NCBI GenBank assembly: GCA_024195265.1
Contig: JAJLRJ010000010.1
Location: 10,122,302-10,186,301, forward strand
Direction of reading: 5' to 3'
DNA: 64,000 bases
Origin: Dendrophyllia cribrosa
Lineage: Eukaryota; Cnidaria; Anthozoa; Scleractinia; Dendrophylliidae
Shown here: piece by piece, positions 11,701 to 61,200 of the stretch
How the letters are laid out: each line of letters begins with the position of its first letter
How positions within the stretch are numbered: position 1 is the first letter of the stretch
The notes under the pieces: generated by a model
Seen by the model: only the letters and a program-made list of their open reading frames with translations
Told to the model about the DNA's origin: nothing
The model's database searches: none
Position numbers and translations under genes: made by a program

Positions 11701-12780
11701 ACGCGTTAGCATTCTTCTTTACGGGTTGGCTCTTAGGAGCCTTTGATTAATAGACATAATTTTAAGCTTATGTTTCTCCGTAAAAGCACTCAAAACACTC
11801 GGGAATCAATGCTGCAATGAATTTAAAGGCGCCACGAGTTCAAGCTGTGTACAGCTTCTTGTTGTCTAAAAATTCAACCTTTGATTGCTTATACCTGCAA
11901 TTTCAAACTAGTACGTTCGAACATGGAATTTAATCGGGACCTGTTTACATCATTCAAGGTTAGCTTTTCGATATATTTGACTGCGACTAAAGCAAACTTT
12001 AGTTTACCAAAACGGAGAAGAAAATACACGCCATCGACTTAATACTAAATGCAAAAGATAAGTGAAGAAGACAAGTCGGTTCAAAAAGAATATAGCCATT
12101 TATCTCAATGACCGCGCAAAGTTTTACTAAATTTAACAGCTTCAGCATTTTTGTTCAAATTTTACAAGCTATATTTCATTGGCATCTGGATACCCTGACA
12201 CTCATGCTGACTGGCTGAATACATCAGAGTCGTGTCATTGTTGAATAATTAGAAGTAATACATGTTCACTCAAAACAGTATATTAAAACTACCGATCGGT
12301 GTATATCAAGATATATTCTTATAAACAATTCATATGTATGTGCAAGAGTTGACAACTTTAACAAGCTTCCTTATAGGTTGTCTTTGACAGACAGGCTGAT
12401 AATCATTTTAGCCCTGCTGCAAATGAGACCGTTATTAAAGATCAATGACGCCATTGGAGTCTAATTTCGTGCATTAAAACTTATTTGTTGTAGAAATAAT
12501 TCATGTGCAGCTGTTTGTCGACCTTTAAAGCGTTTCTTACAAATATATGACTAAAGCACAAAAACAATTTGAAAGAGCATGGCAAAATAAGTAAATCGTG
12601 CAACTTTGGTAATAGACTTAAAAAATAAGAACTCCACACAACGATCACCTTTTTGTTTTAATTTACACCGTTTATGCTACCACTAGATATGCAAATGATA
12701 GCTAATTGTATCGACTCATATGGGTTTGTTAAAAAAAATCCGACCCAATGCCTTTGTTCAATTTCCAACCATTTCAAACT
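11701..12780. other. Intergenic, nothing recognised
   Basis: AT-rich sequence without long frames or clear repeats. Near 11720 and 22680 a related block ('ggctcttaggagcctttgatt' type) occurs in opposite orientation. Homology between the 3' flanks of genes A and B begins at about 12780. Confidence 0.4.
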
Positions 12781-13119
12781 GACCGAAACAAACAACGAAA
12801 CACGCTATGAATTAACACACCAATAAGATCAAATGTACGGTAACGGCTATGGAACTATTATAGTATAACTATATATGGTCTTATAGTGCTACATTTTAAT
12901 TTCATGTTATGCGGTTAAGAACGCAGTTTATAAAACAGATGGTATAGATATTGGGCTTCATCTCTGGCTTCTTTCCTAAATCGAATCTGGTGTCTTTGAA
13001 ATTTCGTGTGTGGTTATTAGGCTACAAAGTGAAAGAGGGTAGCTATCGTGTGCGTCTATGCTCATAAGAATAAGCCCGTCTTGTGTGATGTTAAGACCTC
13101 CGAATGACCTTTTCCTCGC

Positions 13120-51717
<38,598 letters not shown>

Positions 51718-52173
51718 TGTCGCGATTGAGTGATGATCTCAGTTCATGCTGAACGTAGTTACTGTGCGAATCCAAAAACCGTGAACACTTTGATTTGATT
51801 TTGACATTTCCCATTGTGCAGCAACCAATCAGAAGCGACTTGAAACCGCAAGAAACCCAAACAGAAAAGCAACAAAAATTACAAAAGTTAAAGAAACATA
51901 CATTAAAAGCACGTTTAATAATGTAACATCATTAATAACGTAACATCAGATCACCGAAAAGAAAATTACTGGCTCTGTCAAAGTTCTACTGAACAAAACG
52001 TCTATGAATCAGAATGTATAAAGACATATTTAACGTTGTTTCTTTGATCGGATGCACGACTTCCGGATCAAGATTTTGGACTATCGGAAACTCAGTTATG
52101 ATTTCGCTTCAGTTCGACACAGAATGTAGGTCGGTTACTGCGATAACCAGCCAAAGAAAATTGGATTATCATA

Positions 52174-52451
52174 CTGACAACTGCGTAGAAAAAGTAACGC
52201 AACAATGGCATGATAGAGACCAAACCGAAAGTTTAAATGCAACTGTGGATAGCTATTTCGCCGTTATTGCGGCTCATCAGCACAGTGTAGTGTGTAGTGT
52301 GTAGTGTGTAGTGTGTAGTGTGCCGTAGTGTGTAGTGTAGTGTGCTGATGAGCCGCAATAACGGCGAAATAGCTATCCACAGTTGCATTTAAACTTTCGG
52401 TTTGGTCTCTATCATGCCATTGTTGCGTTACTTTTTCTACGCAGTTGTCAG
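52174..52451. repeat. Palindrome 1: two perfect 110-bp arms
   Basis: 52174-52283 and 52342-52451 are exact inverse copies (110 of 110 by eye). The 58-bp centre is a (gtgta)n-type simple repeat. Confidence 0.95.
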
Positions 52452-53116
52452 CCCTTGCTTCTTATAGTATTGTTTATTTTTGGCTGATCAGATCTCTTAC
52501 AGATCCTGCGTATAGCTAGCAGCATTTTCGTTCACGGTCCCTTGCTTTCTCGTTATCATACTGACACTGTTATTGTTTAAATAGGCGGGCAGTGAAAAAA
52601 GTAGGCGAAAGTCGACGGAGAAAATTGGTCCTTGAGCTTGTCAATGTTTTGTTTTTTCTATCAAAGTAGCCACGGCTCAAACAGCCGGGCGTGAAATCTC
52701 TAGTACCCGGCCCATATTTGGGCTCCTGGCAAGTTTCATAATGAATGATAGTCTTTCAGTTTCATGTTCAAAATTTTTATGTCTAAACAACCAGGAGCAC
52801 TGCTAACAACTAAAATGTGGTAATTTATTATCATTTTTTTATTATTATTCTCAGGTGAATAGTTTTCGTGATCAAACCCCGCTAATACGGACACCGAAGG
52901 GACCACAGAAAACTATTAACCATCTATTAAACAGGTTCTTAGGTATGACATTATTTAAGCATTCTATTGTTCTTACGGAAAACTGTATTAAATTATTTAT
53001 GCCCCACTAAATAATTATGACTACACTGAAAGCATACAATTTGTAAATGAAAGGACCAATCGACAAATTAGAAGTACTGTATCCTTGTGAAGGATCTGAT
53101 CAGCAGAAATAATTAT

Positions 53117-53486
53117 AAACAAATAAAATGAAAGGCTGATCGTACAGTAAGGAATATATTTTTAACCGATTAATTTCGAACGGCACGGCCGTTCTTCTTC
53201 AGTACAGTACAGTACAGTACAGTACAGTACAGTACAGTACAGTACAGTACAGTACAGTACAGTACAGTACAGTACAGTACAGTACAGTACAGTACAGTAC
53301 AGTACAGTACAGTACAGTACAGTACAGTACAGTACAGTACAGTACAGTACAGTACAGTACAGTACAGTACATGACTGGTACAGTACAGTACGGTTATACC
53401 CTGAAGAAGAACGGCCGTGCCGTTCGAAATTAATCGGTTAAAAATATATTCCTTACTGTACGATCAGCCTTTCATTTTATTTGTTT
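53117..53486. repeat. Palindrome 2: two perfect 86-bp arms around (cagta)n
   Basis: 53117-53202 and 53401-53486 are exact inverse copies. Each arm has CTGAAGA, A, 7-bp stem GAACGGC/GCCGTTC, GAAA, a hammerhead-like core (53401-53429 on +; 53174-53202 on -). Confidence 0.95.
53200..53371. repeat. Pentanucleotide microsatellite (cagta)n, about 34 units
   Basis: Nearly pure 5-bp repeat forming the centre of palindrome 2. Confidence 0.95.
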
Positions 53487-53637
53487 ACACAAAAGCATGT
53501 TTAATATGATGCTATTAAACGCTTTTGACAAAATTTTAACCCTTAGAATTAGCCAATTTGTCCGTATTGACGAGGTTAACTTTGTATGAGATTCTTTTAG
53601 TTCCGTTTTCCGTATACAAAACTGGTGTTTTTTATTG

Positions 53638-54110
53638 CACAGGTAGCCCAAGCTATATGTGTCACAGTAACCGTCACGAGCGAAATAATAAAGATTTGTA
53701 TGAGAAAAAGCGGTCCATTCTAGGAGCTAAAAAATACGAACAAGATTTCAATAAAAATTGCCTACCTTACTTCGCTTGTGTGTTTCCTTGTCTCTTGTGT
53801 GGTTTTTGGAGCGATTTAGAGCGTTTCCAGTGAGTTTTAGTTCCATTGCTTTCTCTCTATATATGATATGATGATGGGAAAGGATATATAGAGAGAAAGC
53901 AATGGAACTAAAACTCACTGGAAACGCTCTAAATCGCTCCAAAAACCACACAGGAGACAAGGAAACACACAAGCGAAGTAAGGTAGGCAATTTTTATTGA
54001 AATCTTGTTCGTATTTTTTAGCTCCTAGAATGGACCGCTTTTTCTCATACAAATCTTTATTATTTCGCTCGTAACGGTTACTGTGACACATATAGCTTGG
54101 GCTACCTGTG
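53638..54110. repeat. Palindrome 3: about 226-bp arms, about 20-bp loop
   Basis: Left arm 53638-53865 and right arm 53885-54110 match in inverse with about two mismatches. Ends about 205 bp before gene C's ATG. The frames inside both arms are the same sequence read twice, not genes. Confidence 0.95.
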
Positions 54111-54315
54111 TTTATTGCGGCAAAATTTAGAGAAAATTAATGAAAATAATAATTAATGGGAATTAATGCTAACTCGATCCCATTCCTCCGATGTGGTCTA
54201 CAAAAATAGCCATTGCATTATGGGATGCCTCGAGCAAGTTGCTGCATATCGTTGCTACACTCATCTGCTGGTTGCGAATATTTGTTAGTTGCGACTTTAA
54301 AGGAGCAATATAATC

Positions 54316-54367
54316 ATGTTACTGATTGTGTCTTTTGCTTTCTTACTTCTATTTTCCCATCAAACAG
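54316..54367 (+). CDS. Gene C exon 1: signal peptide
   Basis: ATG at 54316 opens MLLIVSFAFLLLFSHQT and splits a glycine codon at donor acag|gtgagt, phase 1. Same design as gene B's exon 1 but no sequence similarity. Assignment rests on phase, orientation and signal character. Confidence 0.65.
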
Positions 54368-57300
54368 GTGAGTTAATTCATAATTATTTCAAATCGCTTT
54401 GGTTAAGACGTCTCTTAATCTGTTTTCAACTAAGCTTATGGTATGAATCGGGAGGGAAACTTCGGTGGTAAACTTTAGCTTATAAAACTATGTTTACTTA
54501 TACACTATAAATCTAGTGACAGTTCCTTTTGAATGAACTTTCTTTTGGCGTAAAGGCAACGTCACTTAAATGTGATTATAAACATTCTCCGTACTGTGAA
54601 ATACAGATCTAGCGCTGGCTTATAAGCAGACGTCTTTAACTTATATTTCGATTCGGCACTCAATATAGTCGATTGCAGTTCTCAAGAGATTTCCCTTTCT
54701 GTATAAAAGCTTAAAGAAAGCTTGTAAACTCGAGCTTATTAATTATCAAAAAATCTTATGTATAAGATTGAATACTTGGAATATGAGAAGTGTCACGCGA
54801 TTTATCGGGAATATATTGATAAGCTACCTGTACCTTCACGTAAAGTCTGTACCTACATGTTCAGTTTAACAAATAGATTCCATTTGGCCGTGTGTCTGTT
54901 CAGTTATAGATCACAGATGACGTCAAAATGTGGTAAGAACAAAAACGTGGCACACGAGCTGCAGGCGAGTGTGTCACTGATGTTCTTACTACATTTTGAC
55001 GTCTTCTGTAATCTATAACTGAACAGACACACGGCAAAATGGAATCTATTTGTTTTATACAATGAACAGAAGAGTAAAAAGAGTAAAATTACGAACTTGC
55101 GTCGTAGCACTCAACTGTTCGAAGATTTGTTCCAGTTTAGGTATTTTTTAAGTCGCCATGACTACTTTTCATCTTGGTTTCTTGTTTTTCTTGCTCGTAA
55201 ACAGCTCCTGCTAAACATTTTCCGAGGCTTTCACTTGCTCAATCCAGAATAATCTCGCAAACATTTTCAAAACTGTGCGCCATGTTGGACAAAACAAAGC
55301 AAACAATTTTTCTATGTTGCAGCCGTGCGTCTGTACTCTGACAGATCATAGGCAACGACCAATCACAGAGCGCGTAGTATTCAGTTCATTGTATAATAAT
55401 GGCTTGATGCTTATATACATGTATATACAGTATATCTTAAGAAAATTGCACTAGTCAACAATTACCTTCGTCATCTCTGACTCTGTGTCATAAAAAAACT
55501 TTCCTTGTGTTTGTATCTGAGTTTGGTTTATAAATTTCATGAACACCTTTTATGTACATGTACATGTACCTTATAATTTCGATTGCTAGTCCATGATTTA
55601 GGGAATAATTCTTCAATAACTGCCTAAATTTTTTTTACTCAAAGGCTTGTTTACACTACAGGCAGCACCACATAATTAGTCGCAAAATATACATGTAAGG
55701 ATTTGTAGGGAACTTTATCGTTGATTTAGTATGCCAACAATAATTGCTAACAATAATTATGAAGGAATGACAATAAACAGCCACTAATTAAGTTTACATA
55801 CCACATCAAATGTTGTCCATGTGTTGTTTCTTGACTTTACTGTCCTGGGGCCTCTACTCTGTTACTCTTCATGGCTGTCATGAATGTTCATTATATATTC
55901 TCCCCGATGGGAGATTTTAATATTATCACCTTGACAACTGTTGACCAATCATTAAGCATTCATTGTTCATGTTTCACAAGGCTAGGTTTCACAGCAATGA
56001 AGTCGATCCTTGACAGAACAAGTTGTTGGAAGCACCAAGTTCAAATTATATGACTATCTTTTCCATATTCCTGAAGCACAAGAAAAAGTCTGTGGATTGA
56101 AATCTCACTGTCAGGGAAGTTTCATCCTTGAACTGTATTTTCTTGATTAAACACCAGGGGCGTTTATTTAAAACTTGGCCAGCCTCGTGAAACCAGCGTT
56201 AATTTGAACCCGGCGTTTATTCGAGGCTTGGCGATTATTAAATGCCGGGTAATTTGTCATTATTTTACCTGATCACATTTTATGTTTTTTTTTTACTCCT
56301 AAATTCATGATTTAAAAGCTACAATTAGCTGCAAAAGTAGTTGAGAGACTTTCATTCACAAGTGCTTTTTTGGAAGAAGTGCACCATTGCTACACCTTTT
56401 CTTACCCCTCCCCCCTTATCAATGTTGTTTTGTGACCGGCGCCATGTCCAAAACTTTGGCTAACAACATTGAATGGGGGAGGGGGATTGTGAAGGAAATA
56501 TGTTCTTTTATTTTTCGAGGCATCATTTTTTATAAAAGTGAGAGTGTCTCAACAATTTTGCAGCTAATTGTAGATTGCACAAAATGAAAACAAGAGAACA
56601 TGTGCATATCAGTCAATAAACTGTAACAAAATTTTAACCAGGAAATCAAGTGATGTTCCCTGACCTTAATTGAAACTTTTGTCTGTCTTTTCATATTACA
56701 TGTATAAACCATTACCTCACATAAAGAAATGATGGAGCAACCCCTGGTATGATAAAGATGACAAACATTATATCTCGATAAAGAATGTCCCTTTGACAAA
56801 AAATCCAGCAAATAGAGACTGCACAGTGACTATTTTTACATTTTTTCCATTTATATCAAAATGGGAAAGCATACGGAACGTATTGTTAGGTGGAATGGCC
56901 GCTACAGTTTATTTCACCCAATTAATTACATTTATTTTTATTTCATGGTAACAATCCAATGTATAATACTGAAAATTTTTCAAATAAATGCCGGACCTCA
57001 AAATAATGCCAGTTCCTTGAATAAATGCCAGGGCATTTATTTAAAACTCTACTGTGTCGACCTAGTGTTAATTTCAACACAGTGTTTATTTGGGGCCTAG
57101 TGTTAATCAAGAAAATATGGTACACTGTACACTCGAGTGAAGTTTTCAGGAGCAATTGGGCTCAAAAATTGGCCATAATTAAGGCTGATTTTTGGCTTCC
57201 TTTTGTCAGCTAACCCTGAACTGTAGTAATTATCCTTAGGTTATTTTAGTAAGATAAAATGTAGAACTAAAAATTAAAAACAGGCTAGAATGTGGCTTAG

Positions 57301-58985
57301 AGGCTCCAGGACAGTCATGTGGAGCATGAAACAGCATGTGGAGAACATTATTTTGATGTGGTATGTGAAACTTAAATGGCTGTGTAGTGTCATTTCTTGT
57401 TCGTTTACTAAATATGAATAAGTTCCATACAAATCCTGATATTTTGCTACTAATTGTACATGTATGTAAAGTGCTCTGTTCCTGAGCCTGGGTATCCTGT
57501 GGCAGCTCAAGCCAATGATCTAAGAATGCAAGTAGTTACATATACCTATTTCAATAAAGGTTGCTTTGGCAATTGGTCATTGGTAATTGGGTATACGGAA
57601 CACAATGCAATGCTTTGCTTGGAATGAGTGACCGCCAAACAATAGCTTCCCAATGCCCAATTACCAATGACCAAAGCAACCTTTATTGAATTATGTATAT
57701 ACAGTAAGCAGCCTGCGAATATACAGCTGCCTATTATCACGTTCCTGTGGGAAGGCATCTACTGTTTACCCTGAAAAATTCCATACTGATGACGTACATG
57801 TAAGCTACCCGTTTGGCATAACTAGAATGGTGGAGGACTTAGTTAACTTGTATTTGTATTCATTGCTGTAAATATATATTGATGTAAATAGTATCTATCT
57901 TAATTCTTAGTATTTTAATATACGACCACATCAGCTCCACTGTAATTTTTATCGTGTTTAACCCATTGACACCTGAACCGCCCGTAACCGCCCGTACAAG
58001 ACTCCACTGCTTTAAAAAATTGTAACTTTCTCAATCGTGCGAACATTGCCTTAACTAGCAGTTGTGAGCATTGACTAGAAAGTCTTTCAAATTGAGATAC
58101 CCAATAAACACAAAAAAGTCAGCGATTTTTGCAGAATATCAGCGTTTGAATTTGGACAATAACAAAAATTACCGTTTTTAACGTCATAGAAAAACAACAA
58201 AAATCACGTTTTTGCCTTTAGTTTTTTTTATTCAAATCATCATGGCAAACCCAAAAATCAACATTCACAGCAAAATTCAGTCCTAGTCCTAGCTTAGCAG
58301 TGAATTTTTTTGCTCTTATTCGTTGCTCGGGCCGAGCTCTAGCCTCTCGTTCTAATGCATACTGACCTTGCCTCAATTTTCAATATCACCACCGCACTGC
58401 ATGCTGGGAAATGGCCAAGAATTTTGACAGCGTTCGTTTCTTTCCGCACACATTTCATATTTATACTAAGTCCACAGCCACTCCGACCCACCGCCGAAAT
58501 TTCGCGCTTGTTGTGTTCTCCTGTGGTCGCAACTTCCAAAATATGCCGCAGTAGGTCGAGAAATTCATCCAGAGTCGAGTCCCAAAGCTGCTTCGTTTCC
58601 AGGCGGCCATTTTTTCCAGTTCAACGAGCAACGAGCCAAATTCGCAAACGAAGTACAACAACTAACTCGCTTCATTGAGAAGTGGACTCTGAACTACCTC
58701 CAAGCTTAATGATGCTCACCAGGCAGCTACTAAAGATGAAAAATGGCTGTGAACTTACCAAAAATCGTAGATAATTCATATTGGACCCTTTATTGCAAAT
58801 CAAGCAAGCAAAATGAGATCGTCACAATGACGTTTCCAGTAAACTCGAGCCTTCAGTGTTTTAGAACAGCAGCACTTTCAATGGTAACTCCAAATATGCA
58901 GTCACGAAATCCTATGGGGCGTGTGTATGCAGAAAATCACTCAAAAACGTAAAAATCCTCAGGTGTGAATGGGTTAAATAAATGC

Positions 58986-59029
<44 letters not shown>

Positions 59030-61168
59030 GGGTCACAGGACAACAATGACCAACAACTTGAAGAAGGGGAGCTTGAAGAGCTACATGTAGTCAGATACAT
59101 GTACCATGCAAGGACCAATGTTACAGTAGCCACGCACCTCTTCAGAACCTCTAATTTCATTGGACCTGGTTATCACGCACTTGTATTGTTTTTAGGTCTA
59201 GGGTTCATTGTTCTTTTGTTTGTTCTATTGGTTTCTTAGCCAATCTTGTGAGGCGTTCCGAGAGGTGCGTACCGCCTCCAATGTTAAAGCTTATTACAGG
59301 CCTTTTGATAGGATTCAGAAAAAAAAATTGAACATTATTATATGCAAAATTGTAGGGTAGATTGTGTGACAAAAAAGGCTATTATGTGGCATATTGTGCG
59401 ATTTTTCTATGCTACTGTACACTGTAATTTAAGTTCAAATGGTTAAACAGTTATCAGATTATGTACTTAATTTGCCTGAGTGGGAGGGCTGGATGGGAAA
59501 ATATGTGGCTCGAGGTCATGACCGGGAGCCAAATATTTTCCCGTCCGGCCTGACCTACATGTACATTGTAGCTCAGTCAACAAGTATTTTATCATAATTT
59601 TATTACTACTACCGCGATTGTTTTATGAGTCAGAGAAAGAAAAATTAATGAGAAAAAAAGGGAAACATTATTGATCACACAATTGAACAAAAAGGGCGCA
59701 AAACTTTCGTGTTGTGTCGCAATGTTTCTTGGCAAAGCTGGTTGAAAGCTGGTTGAAAGTTCAAAACTTATTAACCACTCGGCACAAAGTGAATGAAGCT
59801 GAAGGGGCAAAATTCCCTGTATTACACTGTATAATTAGTCAGTTCTGGAATATGATATGGACCTGATGCTTTGTAAAAATGTCTCTTACATGTAGCTTTG
59901 TTTTAAGTGGATTGGAGCTGAAAGATCTCACCAGTACACAGATTACATGTAGGAGTTAAAAATAATGAGAAACCAGAATCTTTCTTCATTTCCCCACCTA
60001 CATGTACACTGTAGTCAAACAATAATAGTAGATGCCCCCTAGTGGCAGGCCAGGCCTGGAACAGTGAAAGGCCACTGCATTCGCTGGCTATAAGTAGTTA
60101 AGGTTGTTTGTGCTTATTGTTTATGCGCATTATCCTTTGCATGCCACAATTTATTTTGCAATGTCATGCCTTGGTAGCTGACTTGCATTAACTTTGCATA
60201 GATTTAACTCACCTGGATAGTCAGTCATCCCTACTTTTTGTTGGACAGATCAGTTTGATCTTTACCAATTTTCTACACTTTCTGATAAAAGGAAAGAAAT
60301 CTGTGTTGTGGCAGGTTGGAATTTTTCCTATTTATTTTTTTTTCTACTACATGTATCCGCCAACAAATTGTAGCTGTACAGGGTAACCTGGGTTTGCAAA
60401 TGCCCTCCTCAAGGGTTAAGTTTGCTTGAAATAAAAACGTAACATGTGATAAACGTTTAAAAAATTTGCTTAGGAAAGTTTGCCTCCAATGATTTGACTT
60501 CAATAACTATGAGGAGCTACAGTGTTTGTCAGTGCTGATTTTTGAAACCTCTGGGTGTTTTTCCATTCATTTTATCTCCAAATGTTTCAGTGACTCCCAA
60601 ATTTCTGTCAAAGCTGATTCATAATCTAGCTGAAACGCAAAAGAAGGGAAAAATATGTGTTGTACGTACAGTACATCATTACCACCTGTAGAAGATTTTT
60701 GTGCAAAATACTAAATGAAAGGGACAATTTCCAGCTGAAATAATAATTTATTATTGTTCAATCAGTAGTTTCACTTAGAATACACATACCTAAATATTAC
60801 GTGTATGTAAGAATACATATTTGCCAAATTCCACCATTGAAGTAGAAACTAAATTGGATATTAAAAGATTCTCCAGGGCAAATACAGGATTACATGTACT
60901 TGTACTGTAAGAAGTAATTTAATGGAAGGATTACAGTTTTGTGACAGGCAGTCCAGAAATCAAAATTTCTATCCTGGTGAAATTTAAGTTTTTGTAATAG
61001 CCTTTATTTAATGTCTCCTTAAAGTTTATAATTATATATTTGCTTTTATCTTTTTTCCATGACTCACTCACTTACAGTACCGACCAGTTTAATAAAAGTC
61101 ATGACCAACAATATGCCATTCGAACCCATCACTAAACCCACTTCAATTTTAACCCTATTCGGCCTGGC

Positions 61169-61200
<32 letters not shown>

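Larger units (their letters stand above)
51718..54315. promoter_or_regulatory. Shared 2.6-kb intergenic region between divergent genes B and C
   Basis: It lies between the ATG of B (51717, -) and the ATG of C (54316, +). Both promoters must lie here if exon 1 is right in each case. No TATA or initiator was convincingly seen. It contains three long palindromes (52174-52451, 53117-53486, 53638-54110). Confidence 0.5.

Noticed and set aside
53558..53990. Two opposite-strand ORFs of 80-91 codons
   Set aside because: Both come from the arms of palindrome 3; they are one sequence read twice and have no coding signature.
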